Source of the DNA: an uncultured Eubacteriales bacterium
GTDB taxonomy: Bacteria; Bacillota; Clostridia; Lachnospirales; Lachnospiraceae
NCBI GenBank assembly: GCA_900315665.1
Contig: OMZX01000008.1
Coordinates: 1-33,722 of the forward strand
Length of the DNA stretch: 33,722 bases
Reading direction: 5' to 3'
Shown: positions 7,361-16,532 of the stretch, piece by piece
Layout: every line of letters begins with the position of its first letter
Position numbering within the stretch: the stretch's first letter is position 1
Notes under the pieces: generated by a model
What the model was told of the DNA's origin: nothing
What the model saw: only the letters and a program-made list of their open reading frames with translations
Database searches by the model: none
Program-made: the position numbers and the translations under genes

Positions 7361-8321
7361 CGTCAAACAGAGAGAAGAAGTTGTCCGCTGTGGAATCCGG
7401 ATGCGCTGTGAGATCGATACTGTCCCAGAAGGGTTCCCGGAAACGCACGATATGCTGATCCGCATAGGCTTGATAGGACTTTAGAAGTGCACTTGCACGG
7501 ATGGTCTGCTCGAGACCCTCTTTTCGCTTCGCCGTTGCCTCTTTATCGTAAGCATTTGTACATTTGAGAATATAGTAACGGCCATCCTCCTCGATCACAT
7601 CCGATATTTCACCCTCCGCAAGCTGAAAGGCGGCTGTATAGTATGCATCATCCTTTTCATCCTTTGCAAGTGTTTTATCGATTTCCGGATCTTCGGACCA
7701 GGTTCTCGCATAATAGGAAAAGTTCGCGCCCTGTACATTGACCGCTTCAAGAAGCGTATTTGCAGAGGCTTCATCCGAAACGACGATCTGCTGGACAGTG
7801 ATCACCTTCGCATCCGCATCGGATACTTCGCTGGAAACCTTGGACAAAAGATATTCTGCTGTCTTCGTCGCGACGTAATATTCGGTATAAATGGACTGGG
7901 CATCTTCCTCCGTGCAATTTCCCATGAAGGCAATGTCTTCTTCCGATAAACCCTGGTAAAACTCCTTTGCTATCTTTCGTATGGTCTCCATATCGGTGCT
8001 GGTCGCGATGATGCCCTTTTCTGTGGCTTCGAGGTTCAAGGTCTTAATATCTTGTAAAAAGTCCTTCACCTTATTGACAAAATAGGGGCCGTAGGTAGTT
8101 TCCGGCTGATTTTCAACCGGTACACTCCAGATTTCCTGCCCGAGTACCTTCTGATAGCGATTTCTTTCAGAGCCTAGAACGATCATCGCCTCTTGCTCGG
8201 TATATCCGGGGATATCTTCCGCCTTTCCGGTGATTTCAACACCCTGACACGAACTAAGGCTGCCCGAAAGTACCAGGCAGCCTGTCAGAACACATACGAG
8301 CTTCTTTAATTTACTTTTCAT
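7344..8321 (-). CDS. PpiC-type peptidyl-prolyl isomerase lipoprotein (PrsA/SurA-like foldase)
   Basis: This is a predicted membrane-anchored foldase of 325 residues. The signal peptide runs KSKLKKLVCVLTGCLVL and ends in the lipobox LSSC, with lipidated Cys at about residue 25. A helical chaperone region precedes a parvulin domain at about residues 170-265 (ITVQQIVVSDEASANTLLEA, FSYYARTWSEDP, GEISDVIEEDGRYYILKCTN). ATG 8321 is preferred because it places the lysine-rich n-region directly at the start; an in-frame TTG at 8336 is an alternative, and neither has a strong ribosome binding site. The protein probably assists folding of secreted proteins outside the membrane; the exact substrate is unknown. 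A short GGATCA/TGATCC hairpin sits just upstream at 8358-8375. Confidence 0.82.
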   Translation of the reverse strand: MKSKLKKLVCVLTGCLVLSGSLSSCQGVEITGKAEDIPGYTEQEAMIVLGSERNRYQKVLGQEIWSVPVENQPETTYGPYFVNKVKDFLQDIKTLNLEATEKGIIATSTDMETIRKIAKEFYQGLSEEDIAFMGNCTEEDAQSIYTEYYVATKTAEYLLSKVSSEVSDADAKVITVQQIVVSDEASANTLLEAVNVQGANFSYYARTWSEDPEIDKTLAKDEKDDAYYTAAFQLAEGEISDVIEEDGRYYILKCTNAYDKEATAKRKEGLEQTIRASALLKSYQAYADQHIVRFREPFWDSIDLTAHPDSTADNFFSLFDENVSF

Positions 8322-8453
8322 GTTATGAAGCTTCAAAAAACGATACCCCGATCACCCGGATCATTTCATTGATCCTGAAATTTTAGATGCAAAAAATTCT
8401 CCAACACTTATATTCCTGGTTTCGCCATCATAGCTTTGTCATCATATTTGTCA

Positions 8454-8918
8454 TCAAACTTGATAAACGGCAGCCATGACGAAAGCCATGATGAAGCCAA
8501 GGATTGCCCCCATCAGAACCTGAAGCGGTGTATGGCCGACATATTCCTTTAGCTTCGTCTCAACCTCATCCGGCTTCCAGTTAAAAGGATTGTCTTCAAG
8601 AATCTTGTTGAGAAGTGCCGCCTGCTTGCCGGTCTCACGACGAACACCGGTCGCATCATACATGACGACCGATGCCACGATAAAGCTGATGGCAAAGTAC
8701 GCACTTCCGACACCATATTTGATGGCGGAAGCTGTCGCCAGTGATACGACGGTTGAGGTATGGCTTGACGGCATACCGCCGGAGCCATGCATCCTTTCCC
8801 AGTTGATGCCATGATTAAAATAGGCATCGATCATCGTCTTGATGATCTGCGCGATCAGCCAGGACACAGCGGCTGTAACCAGCAGATAATTTGAAAAAAG
8901 TTCCTGAAAATAATTCAA
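8454..8918 (-). CDS. DUF212 / YuiD-like divergent PAP2-family membrane protein
   Basis: The 154-residue integral membrane protein has about four hydrophobic helices, with an acidic segment (NPFNWKPDEVETKLKEY) before the last. The motifs HGSGGMPSSHTSTVVSLATA and YDATGVRRETGKQA are the conserved blocks of DUF212, distantly related to acid phosphatase/vanadium haloperoxidase (PAP2) enzymes. The start is a TTG at 8918 with AAGGAG (8929-8924) five nt upstream, matching the usual N-terminus of the family; the reading frame continues upstream to 8972 without a ribosome binding site. Catalytic activity has not been shown from sequence alone. Confidence 0.85.
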   Translation of the reverse strand: MNYFQELFSNYLLVTAAVSWLIAQIIKTMIDAYFNHGINWERMHGSGGMPSSHTSTVVSLATASAIKYGVGSAYFAISFIVASVVMYDATGVRRETGKQAALLNKILEDNPFNWKPDEVETKLKEYVGHTPLQVLMGAILGFIMAFVMAAVYQV

Positions 8919-9013
8919 AGACGCTCCTTCTACGATCAGATTCTCATTTCTTATAAATCCAAGCTCAGACAAAATCTAAAGTTGCCGCATCACGAGACAG
9001 CTTAAAGCCATGA

Positions 9014-10459
9014 TCAATAGCCAATCAGCCAGTCGTAAAGCTCCTGATATTTCGATGCACTGGTACTCCAGCTGTAATCCGTCGCCATCTCACGGTCGAT
9101 CATCTTATTCCATTCACGCTTATGATCATAGTACACACCTTCTGCATAGCGGATCGCATGTAACATTTCATGAGCGTTGTAGTTTGAGAAGGAGAAGCCG
9201 GTTCCCTGATCCTCATATTCATTGTACGGCTGCACCGTATCCTTGAGGCCGCCGGTTTCTCGAACGATCGGTACGGTACCATAACGAAGTGCGATCAGCT
9301 GAGACAGACCGCACGGCTCAAAGAGTGACGGCATTAGGTATGCATCGCATGCGCCATAAATCTTATGGCTGATTTCATTGGAATAATAAATCTGCGCAGA
9401 TACCTTGTCGTGATATTTCCAGTCATAGTGCCGGAACATATTTTCATACTTTTCATCACCGGTTCCGAGAACAACAAACTGGATTGCATCCTGACAGATC
9501 TCATCCATCACACATTCGATGAGGTCGAGGCCCTTCTGGTCCGTAAGACGGGAGCAGATACCGATCATGAAGACCTTCGGATCAACCGTCAGTCCCAGCT
9601 GCTCCTGCAGAGCCGTCTTGTTCTTGACCTTTTCCTTCCGGAAGTTCTTTGCATCATAGTTTTTGAAAAGGTACTTATCCGTCGCCGGGTTCCAGGCATC
9701 ATAATCGATGCCATTGACGATACCGCGGAGATCATGATCTCTTGCACGAAGAAGTCCGTCGAGTCCTTCACCATAGAAAGGCATCTTGATTTCCTCTGCA
9801 TAGGTTTCAGAAACGGTTGTGATGGCATCTGCATAGACGATACCGCCCTTCAGGAGGTTGCCATCCTTCTTGCACTCGAGCTTATCCGGGGTGAAATAAT
9901 AATCACTAAGCTGTGTGAAGCGCTGGATTGTCTTCACATCCCATACGCCCTGGAATTTCAGATTATGAATCGTAATGACGGATTTAATGGAACGGTAATA
10001 TTCTCCGCCAGCGAAACGATCCTTCAGAAGCACCGGTACGAGACCTGTCTGCCAGTCATGGCAGTGGATGATATCCGGATGCCAGTCAAGAAGCGGAAGT
10101 GCGGACAGCGCTGCATAACAGAAGAAACAGAACTTCTCGAGATCCCAGTACCAGTCGCCGTAAGGCTTGTCACCGGAAAAATAGGATTCGTTATCAATGA
10201 AATAATACGTGATGCCGTCGAGCTCATATTTCAGTACGCCGACATAACGGGACTGACCGAGATAATCCATATAGAAATGTGTGACATACTGCATGTTCTG
10301 GCGCCAGTCCCATGGAATGCACATATACTTAGGGATCATGACACGGCAGTCAAAATAGCGTTTGTCGATGGTCTTCGGAAGAGATCCGACGACATCGGCG
10401 AGGCCGCCGGTCTTAATGAAAGGAACTGCCTCTGAAGCAAGCATTAAGATGTTTTTCAT
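9014..10459 (-). CDS. glgA: glycogen synthase (ADP-glucose, GT5)
   Basis: The enzyme transfers glucose from ADP-glucose to the non-reducing end of alpha-1,4-glucan. The 481-residue length is usual for bacterial GlgA. Seen: the ADP-glucose-binding KTGGLADVVGSLP at residue 16 onward, HCHDWQTGLVP, SRLTDQKGLDL, and the catalytic C-terminal block PSLFEPCGLSQLIALRYGTV with RETGGLKDTV. AGGAG precedes the ATG. No other glycogen genes are adjacent, so it is probably a separate unit. Two 22-bp repeats lie 54 to 97 nt upstream. A 356-codon open frame opposite it on the plus strand is a mirror artefact. Confidence 0.95.
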   Translation of the reverse strand: MKNILMLASEAVPFIKTGGLADVVGSLPKTIDKRYFDCRVMIPKYMCIPWDWRQNMQYVTHFYMDYLGQSRYVGVLKYELDGITYYFIDNESYFSGDKPYGDWYWDLEKFCFFCYAALSALPLLDWHPDIIHCHDWQTGLVPVLLKDRFAGGEYYRSIKSVITIHNLKFQGVWDVKTIQRFTQLSDYYFTPDKLECKKDGNLLKGGIVYADAITTVSETYAEEIKMPFYGEGLDGLLRARDHDLRGIVNGIDYDAWNPATDKYLFKNYDAKNFRKEKVKNKTALQEQLGLTVDPKVFMIGICSRLTDQKGLDLIECVMDEICQDAIQFVVLGTGDEKYENMFRHYDWKYHDKVSAQIYYSNEISHKIYGACDAYLMPSLFEPCGLSQLIALRYGTVPIVRETGGLKDTVQPYNEYEDQGTGFSFSNYNAHEMLHAIRYAEGVYYDHKREWNKMIDREMATDYSWSTSASKYQELYDWLIGY

Positions 10460-10512
10460 GATACGTTTCTCCTATTTTATAGAAAGCTATATAAAATTTT
10501 TAAGACCCGATG

Positions 10513-10556
10513 CTTTTCGAAAAGGCAATTTTCACTTTTCGGAAAAGCAATTTTCA
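10513..10556. repeat. two tandem 22-bp palindrome-containing repeats upstream of glgA
   Basis: Copy 1 (10513-10534) reads CTTTTCGAAAAGGCAATTTT then CA; copy 2 (10535-10556) reads CTTTTCGGAAAAGCAATTTT then CA. Each contains a CTTTTC/GAAAAG dyad. The 22-bp period equals about two DNA turns, so two regulator dimers could bind on one face. I see no clear -35/-10 pair for glgA here, so the function is inferred. Confidence 0.6.
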
Positions 10557-10622
10557 AAAATTCTTTTTGTCAGAAAGTGTTTTCACATACTTTTTTATTT
10601 TACTTCCGTACAGTCTCTTTCG

Positions 10623-10662
10623 CAAGAGCTTTACACAGAGAACAGTTCTCTCCGTGCTCTTG
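10623..10662. other. hairpin downstream of recN
   Basis: CAAGAGC (10623-10629) pairs with GCTCTTG (10656-10662), with an inner AGAGAA/TTCTCT stem. It lies about 20 nt after the recN stop. There is no T run on either strand directly after it, so it is not a convincing intrinsic terminator; it may stabilise the 3' end of the long operon transcript. Confidence 0.45.
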
Positions 10663-10680
10663 AACGTTAAGAACTGCCCA

Positions 10681-12339
10681 TTAATTTTTTATCGCCTTCG
10701 CCATAGCCTTTAGCTCACGCGCATTGGCAAGAACAGCATTTGTAAGTGCGCCGCCGGCCAGGAGTCTTCCGAGCTCCTGCACAGAATCTTCTTCCGAAAG
10801 CCGCGTGATTTCCGTATGCGTATGTCCTTCCGAAACCTTTTTCTCGATACGGAAATGGATGTCCGCCTTCGCTGCAATCTGCGGAAGATGCGTAATGAGA
10901 ATCACCTGATGGGATTTGGAAATCTTTCGAAGCTTTTCGGAAACCCTTTCTGCTGTACGACCGGAAATACCTGTGTCGATCTCATCAAAAATGAGTGTCG
11001 GAATCTCATCCGTATCCGCAAGCACAGTCTTAATGGACAGCATGATTCTTGAGAGCTCACCGCCCGAGGCAACCTCCGTGAGTGGCCGCATCGGCTCGCC
11101 GGGGTTTAAGCTCACCATGAAATGGGCTTCATCGAAGCCGCCGGCTGTCGGTTGTGACAGTCGTGAGAATACGAGTTCGAATTTCACATCCAGGAAGCCC
11201 ATCTCTTCCATTTCGGTACGAATCCGGTCAGACAGAAGCTTCCCGCCACGCTGTCTTGCCTGTGAAAGTTTCTCGCAAAGTGAAAGAAGTTTACTTTCCT
11301 GCTGCTTCACTTCCTTTTCGCATTTAGCCTTTTCTTCCTCGTAGTTTTCAAGCTCTGTTAAACGCTTTTTCTTCTCCTCGAGTGCCTGCTCTACCTTCTC
11401 GACCGTACCGCCATATTTCATCATGACATTCCGGATCTCATCAAGACGCGCTGTAATCTGTTCGAAGTCTTCTTCGTCATAGACATTGTCATCGAGATAC
11501 CGGTCGAGGTCACGGAGCGTATCATCACTGATGGACTGCAGGTCATATAGACTGTCCGAAATGTTTTTGAGTGTCTCATCGTATTGAAGCGCAGACTGTA
11601 AGTTTGAAACGGCCATAGAAAAATCTGTGTTCTCAAGAAGCTCCTTTACCTCGGAAAGAGAGCCATAGATTTTCTTTGCATTCTGATATTTCTTATATTT
11701 TGCGGAAAGTTCCTCTTCTTCGCCCTCGCGGAGAGCTGCATCCTCGATATCCTGTATCTCAAACTTAAGGAAATCAAGCTCACGCTGCCGTTCCCCTTCA
11801 TCCAGGTGGAAGCCGGACAAGCGGTCTAAAAGTGAGCGATAGGTATGGTAGCTTTCCGACACCTCCTGCCTTAACGCACCTGTTTCCTTCGCCTGAAAAT
11901 CGTCAAGAATCTTAAGATGATAGCCGTCCCGAAGAAGGCTCTGGTGCTCATGCTGCCCATGAATATCGATGAGAAGATCCGTCACAGCCCGCAGCTTATT
12001 CAGTGTTGCTGCCTGATCATTGATACGGATTTCAGACCGTGTCAGCCCGATCTTTCTTCGGATGATGACCTGTCCGTCCTCCGGCTCGATGTCCATCTCC
12101 TGAAGAAGCGCAATCTGCTTCTCCGTAAGATCTCCGAAGATCAGCTCGACGAAGCCCTGCTCCGCACCGGTCCGGATCATATCCTTATTTGCCTTCTGGC
12201 CGAGACAGAGATTGATCGAACCAATCAGGATTGACTTACCGGCGCCTGTCTCGCCAGTCAGGATATTAAGCCCCGGGCCGAACTCTACATTAGCTTTTTC
12301 TATAAGTGCGAGGTCCTTCACCTCGAGATGATACAGCAT
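10681..12339 (-). CDS. recN: DNA repair protein RecN
   Basis: An SMC-like ATPase that acts at DNA double-strand breaks. The 552-residue protein shows Walker A GETGAGKS near residue 30, a central coiled coil of about residues 155-360 (rich in E, K, L), the ABC signature region ASGGELSRIMLSIK and Walker B TLIFDEIDTGISGRTA. AGGAG is placed 7 nt before the ATG. It begins 4 nt after the argR stop and is the last gene of the long operon, the same argR-recN adjacency seen in many Firmicutes. Confidence 0.96.
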   Translation of the reverse strand: MLYHLEVKDLALIEKANVEFGPGLNILTGETGAGKSILIGSINLCLGQKANKDMIRTGAEQGFVELIFGDLTEKQIALLQEMDIEPEDGQVIIRRKIGLTRSEIRINDQAATLNKLRAVTDLLIDIHGQHEHQSLLRDGYHLKILDDFQAKETGALRQEVSESYHTYRSLLDRLSGFHLDEGERQRELDFLKFEIQDIEDAALREGEEEELSAKYKKYQNAKKIYGSLSEVKELLENTDFSMAVSNLQSALQYDETLKNISDSLYDLQSISDDTLRDLDRYLDDNVYDEEDFEQITARLDEIRNVMMKYGGTVEKVEQALEEKKKRLTELENYEEEKAKCEKEVKQQESKLLSLCEKLSQARQRGGKLLSDRIRTEMEEMGFLDVKFELVFSRLSQPTAGGFDEAHFMVSLNPGEPMRPLTEVASGGELSRIMLSIKTVLADTDEIPTLIFDEIDTGISGRTAERVSEKLRKISKSHQVILITHLPQIAAKADIHFRIEKKVSEGHTHTEITRLSEEDSVQELGRLLAGGALTNAVLANARELKAMAKAIKN

Positions 12340-12343
12340 GCTT

Positions 12344-12799
12344 TCACTCCTGCTTCAGGACATCTTCGATCGTCCTTAAAACCATTTCCGCATCCTCCCT
12401 GCTCTTTACTACACAGAGGATGGTGTCATCGCCGGCCACCGTACCGACTACCTTATCAAACCTAAGATGGTCCAGCGCTGCGCCGACAGCATTGGCCATA
12501 CCCGTCATCGTATGAATCACAAGAATATTTTCCGCTGCCTCCATCGAGAGCAGTCCTTCACGGAGAACCCGCACATATTTTCTGGAATAAGTGTGCTCAT
12601 CCTCTTCCATTCGTCTATAGAACTGGGCGCCGTCTGTACCGGTAACCTTCATAAGACCAAGCTGCTTGATGTCTCTCGAGATCGTCGCCTGGGTTACATG
12701 ATAGCCCTCTTCTTCCAGTCTTGTGACGAGCTCCTCCTGTGTACCGATTCTTTCCCGGTCGATCAGCTCGAGAATCTTCTGAAGTCTTGATTTTCTCAT
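12344..12799 (-). CDS. argR: arginine repressor ArgR/AhrC
   Basis: The 151-residue protein has an N-terminal winged helix (about 1-70, including EEGYHVTQATISRDIKQLGL) and a C-terminal arginine-binding hexamerisation domain (VIHTMTGMANAVGAALD, VVGTVAGDDTILCVV with GDDT). It senses arginine and binds ARG boxes. AGGAG precedes the ATG. It sits between nadK (17 nt) and recN (4 nt). Probable targets in this window are the ARG-box-like sites at 32103-32168 upstream of argG. Confidence 0.95.
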   Translation of the reverse strand: MRKSRLQKILELIDRERIGTQEELVTRLEEEGYHVTQATISRDIKQLGLMKVTGTDGAQFYRRMEEDEHTYSRKYVRVLREGLLSMEAAENILVIHTMTGMANAVGAALDHLRFDKVVGTVAGDDTILCVVKSREDAEMVLRTIEDVLKQE

Positions 12800-12816
12800 C
12801 CTTTTCTCCTGTTCCT

Positions 12817-13635
12817 TTATCGCTCACTGCCAATCTTACTTCTGAGTGTTTCGAGAAAGCTGGTCTTATTCCGTTTAATGAGCGTGGTCATCTCATTTGC
12901 TTTCCGAATACGGATTTCATCCCCACGCTTCAGTGCTGTTCTCTGTTCACCATCAAAAGCGATCAGTTCATTATCCTGCTCGATGGTAAGACTTAACTGA
13001 CTCGAGTCCTGCAGAATAACACTCCGTCCATTCATCGTATGCGCACAGATTGGTGTCATAATGATGACAGGTGCGGCCGGGTCCACGATGGGGCCGCCGG
13101 CCGACAGACTGTAAGCTGTCGATCCGGTCGGTGTCGCAAAAAGAATGCCGTCTGAGATATAATGTGTAAGCTCTACTCCGTTACAATTCACCGTCGAATA
13201 GAGTACAGTGATGCCTTCCCGTCTTCCGATCAGCACCTCATTGAGTGCTGTGCCGCGCACGATTACCTCGCCATTTCTCGTGACGGAACCATGCAGCATC
13301 GACCGCACATCCCGGGTATAGCGATGTGCCAGAAGATCATCGAGAACCTCCGGAATTTCCTCCTTTGAGGAAGCCTCTGTGAGATACCCGAGGTGGCCGG
13401 CATTGAGGCCAAGAATCGGTGTATCCTGCCCACGCAAGATACCGGCAAGCCGAAGAAGCGTCCCATCTCCCCCAATCGTGATAATACAGTCATTATCTGA
13501 AAAGTCATCCCGCGTATAGGTTTCCTCATAGATGCTTTTCACCTTGACACCGTGTTCTCGGAGATAGGCCTCTGTGATATTCGCATATTCCACGGCCTCC
13601 GGCTTTTTTGTATTGACAACCAGTGTGATCTTCAT
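12817..13635 (-). CDS. nadK: NAD kinase
   Basis: Phosphorylates NAD to NADP using ATP or polyphosphate. The 272-residue protein shows the catalytic GGDGT at residues 55-59, NEVLIGRR, and the signature PTGSTAYSLSAGGPIVDP with conserved TAYS. AGGAGG is 5 nt before the ATG. It is placed between tlyA and argR in the operon, a common position in clostridia. Confidence 0.95.
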   Translation of the reverse strand: MKITLVVNTKKPEAVEYANITEAYLREHGVKVKSIYEETYTRDDFSDNDCIITIGGDGTLLRLAGILRGQDTPILGLNAGHLGYLTEASSKEEIPEVLDDLLAHRYTRDVRSMLHGSVTRNGEVIVRGTALNEVLIGRREGITVLYSTVNCNGVELTHYISDGILFATPTGSTAYSLSAGGPIVDPAAPVIIMTPICAHTMNGRSVILQDSSQLSLTIEQDNELIAFDGEQRTALKRGDEIRIRKANEMTTLIKRNKTSFLETLRSKIGSER

Positions 13636-13704
13636 GAAACCTCCTGAAGCGTGTCTCCACAGTTTTCAGTGAACACACGATAATAAACTGACAGATATTC
13701 TGAT

Positions 13705-14661
13705 CTAAACATCAAGCATCGCATGAGATTCCATGACTACCTTTTCCGCCATCTCAGAAAGCCATACCGGAATCTCCGTGAAATCACTGATTTCCTTCAC
13801 ACGAATGAAAGCTTCTTCTTTGTATGTTTTCTCGGAATCAGACATACTCTCACGATGCTGTTTCACTCCAGTATCATAATTTTCTTCTGATTCGTCAGAA
13901 GCATCTTGAAAGAGCTTCAGCTTCTCCGGATCCGGTGTAAGCTCTGCGAGGTACTCGATATTGCCTTCCGGTCCCTTGATTGGACTAAAGGTAAGATGGG
14001 AAAGACGGAACCCAAGCTCCATCGCAGCAAGGATTGTCTTCTCGATGACCGTGACATGTACTCTTTTATCGCGGACAACGCCCTTTTTTCCGACTTCTTC
14101 ACGTCCCGCTTCAAACTGCGGCTTGATCAGGCAGACCACCTGACAATCCTCCGTGATCAGCGTCCGTACTACAGGGAGCACGAGCTGAAGACTGATGAAG
14201 GATACGTCAATGCTGACGAGCGAAGCCTTCATACCGATATCCGAAGGCTTTACAAACCGGATATTCGTCTTCTCCATACATACGACACGCGGATCGTTCC
14301 GAAGCTTCCAGTCGAGCTGTCCGTGTCCGACATCGATTGAGAAAACCTTTGTGGCTCCATTTTGCAGCATACAATCGGTAAAGCCACCGGTCGATGCCCC
14401 GATGTCGAGACATACCTTATCCTGACAGCTGACGCCAAATTCCCGGATTGCCTTTTCAAGCTTTAATCCGCCACGGGAAACATATGGTAGCACATTGCCA
14501 CGAATCTCGATCTCGCTTTCAGGATCAAAGGTTGAACCGGCTTTGTCCTCCTTCTGGCCGTTTACATAGACGATGCCGGCCATGATCGTCCGCTTCGCCT
14601 TTTCACGGGATTCAGAAAGTCCCTTATTCACAAGTAAAACATCCAGTCTTTCCTTTTTCAA
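13705..14661 (-). CDS. tlyA: TlyA/YqxC family rRNA 2'-O-methyltransferase
   Basis: The family (often misnamed haemolysin A) methylates the 2'-O of rRNA cytidines. The 318-residue protein has an N-terminal S4 RNA-binding domain (about 1-60: RLDVLLVNKGLSESREKAKR), the SAM loop CLDIGASTGGFTDC near 84, and IKPQFEAGREEV and SPIKGPEGNIEYL blocks of the FtsJ-like fold. It ends with a roughly 65-residue C-terminal extension, acidic then basic, beyond the usual end, of unknown role. Its start overlaps dxs by 4 nt (ATGA), implying coupled translation. Confidence 0.92.
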   Translation of the reverse strand: MKKERLDVLLVNKGLSESREKAKRTIMAGIVYVNGQKEDKAGSTFDPESEIEIRGNVLPYVSRGGLKLEKAIREFGVSCQDKVCLDIGASTGGFTDCMLQNGATKVFSIDVGHGQLDWKLRNDPRVVCMEKTNIRFVKPSDIGMKASLVSIDVSFISLQLVLPVVRTLITEDCQVVCLIKPQFEAGREEVGKKGVVRDKRVHVTVIEKTILAAMELGFRLSHLTFSPIKGPEGNIEYLAELTPDPEKLKLFQDASDESEENYDTGVKQHRESMSDSEKTYKEEAFIRVKEISDFTEIPVWLSEMAEKVVMESHAMLDV

Positions 14662-16520
14662 AATATCCCTTCCTCATAAAGCTTTTTCATGATGGAATCA
14701 CTGTCGATGCCCAGCGCCGCGCGAAGTCTCGTGACATCACCATGCTCCACATAATTATCAGGCAGCGTAATCATGATAACCCTGACGTCCGGATGATGCT
14801 CATGGATATAGGCACTCACCTGGATCCCGAAGCCGCCCTGCTTCACATTTTCTTCCATCGTGACGATCACATGATGGGTCTCTGCGAGACGCTCCAGCAT
14901 CTCTGTATCGATTGGTTTAATAAAACGGGCATTAACGAGTGTGACATCATAGCCCATGGGCTCTGCCTTCTCACGGATATGGACGGCTGTTGAAACCATC
15001 GAACCAGCCGCAAGAAGGGCGATGTCTTTTCCACGATACAGAAGCTCGCTCTTACCAAGCTCAATCGGTGCCTCCAGTGAACTAAGCTCCTGATAGGCTG
15101 TCCCCCGCGGATAGCGGATACTGATGGGAAGCGGAAATTTCAGTGCAAAAGCAAGCATATCCCGAAGCTCACGCGCATTCTTCGGTGCCATCACCGTCAT
15201 ATTTGGAATCGACGTCAAGAAACTATAGTCAAAGATGCCCTGATGTGTCTCACCATCTGACCCGACTAAGCCGGCTCTGTCGATGGCAAATACCACCGGG
15301 AGCTTCTGCAGACAGACGTCATGCACCACCTGGTCATATGCTCTCTGTAAAAAGCTTGAATACACGGCAAAAACCGGTCTTAGTCCTGCACTCGCCATAC
15401 CGGCTGCACTGGTTACCGCATGCTGCTCTGCGATACCGACATCAAAAAAACGTTCCGGGTAAAGCTTTGAAAACTTAAGAAGACCGGTTCCCTCCGGCAT
15501 CGCAGCCGTCACGGCAACAAGCTTCGGATTCTTTTTCGCCAGCTCGATCAGGGTATCTGAGAAAACATCTGTGTAGGTTTCTTCTGTCTTTTTCTTTAGC
15601 GGTTCTCCCGTCTTCACATTAAACGGCGCTACGCCATGATATTTGGATGGATAACGCTCCGCCGGCGGATAGCCCTTTCCTTTTTTCGTGACGACATGGA
15701 CGATCACCGCATGGTTGATCCGCTTTGCATCGAGAATAGCCCTCTTCACTGCCTGGATATCATGTCCGTCCACGGGTCCAAGATAGGTGATGCCCATATT
15801 TTCAAACAGCATACCGGGGATGATCAACTGCTTGATGGAATCTTTCGTACGTTGAATACGGCGTACCAGAGGTTTACCGATGACAGGAATCGATAAAAGA
15901 AACCCACCGATATCCTCCTTCAGTTTATTATAACCGCGTGCTGATCGAATCCCCGAAAGATAGGTCGACATACCGCCGACATTCCGGGAGATAGACATAT
16001 CGTTATCATTGAGAACGATGATAAAGTTCTTTTTCATCCGAGATGCGTTATTAAGACCTTCATACGCGAGACCGCCGGTCAAAGCGCCGTCACCGATGAC
16101 GGAAACCACCGTATAATCTTCTCCCAGAAGATCCCTTGCCTGCGCGATGCCGAGTCCAGCCGAAATCGATGTCGAACTATGTCCGGTACCGAAGCAGTCA
16201 TAAGGACTCTCAGAGCGTTTCGGAAAGCCGCTCATACCGCCATACTGCCGAAGTCCATCAAAATTATCCTTTCGGCCGGATAGAATCTTATGGGTATAGG
16301 CCTGATGACCGACATCCCAGACGATCTTGTCCTTTGGAAGATCGAGACTCAAATAAAGCCCGATCGTGAGCTCCACGACACCGAGATTCGATGCGAGATG
16401 TCCGCCGTATTCGCCGGTTTTCTCTATGATAAATTTTCGTATCTCACGGGCGAGCTCGTGAAGCTGTCTGTCATTCAGCTTTTTGAGATCATCCGGAAGA
16501 TTGATTTCATCAAGAAGCAT
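14658..16520 (-). CDS. dxs: 1-deoxy-D-xylulose-5-phosphate synthase
   Basis: This thiamine-diphosphate enzyme condenses pyruvate with glyceraldehyde 3-phosphate in the first step of the MEP isoprenoid pathway. The 620 residues are typical. Seen: WDVGHQAYTHKILSGR near 70, the ThDP/Mg motif GDGALTGGLAYEGLNNA near 142, the catalytic-base region IAEQHAVTSAAGMA, and DRAGLVGSDGETHQGIFD. The start ATG at 16520 has only a weak AAAGAG upstream and follows ispA by 12 nt. It overlaps tlyA by 4 nt. Confidence 0.97.
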   Translation of the reverse strand: MLLDEINLPDDLKKLNDRQLHELAREIRKFIIEKTGEYGGHLASNLGVVELTIGLYLSLDLPKDKIVWDVGHQAYTHKILSGRKDNFDGLRQYGGMSGFPKRSESPYDCFGTGHSSTSISAGLGIAQARDLLGEDYTVVSVIGDGALTGGLAYEGLNNASRMKKNFIIVLNDNDMSISRNVGGMSTYLSGIRSARGYNKLKEDIGGFLLSIPVIGKPLVRRIQRTKDSIKQLIIPGMLFENMGITYLGPVDGHDIQAVKRAILDAKRINHAVIVHVVTKKGKGYPPAERYPSKYHGVAPFNVKTGEPLKKKTEETYTDVFSDTLIELAKKNPKLVAVTAAMPEGTGLLKFSKLYPERFFDVGIAEQHAVTSAAGMASAGLRPVFAVYSSFLQRAYDQVVHDVCLQKLPVVFAIDRAGLVGSDGETHQGIFDYSFLTSIPNMTVMAPKNARELRDMLAFALKFPLPISIRYPRGTAYQELSSLEAPIELGKSELLYRGKDIALLAAGSMVSTAVHIREKAEPMGYDVTLVNARFIKPIDTEMLERLAETHHVIVTMEENVKQGGFGIQVSAYIHEHHPDVRVIMITLPDNYVEHGDVTRLRAALGIDSDSIMKKLYEEGIF

Positions 16521-16532
16521 AATTAAAACTCT

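Noticed and set aside
9365-10435. 356-codon plus-strand open frame opposite glgA
   Set aside because: It mirrors the glgA reading frame, has no ribosome binding site, and its translation shows no recognisable domain; glgA on the other strand has all family motifs.
10623-10662. Intrinsic terminator for the recN operon
   Set aside because: The hairpin is good but no T run follows on the minus strand; kept only as an unclassified hairpin.
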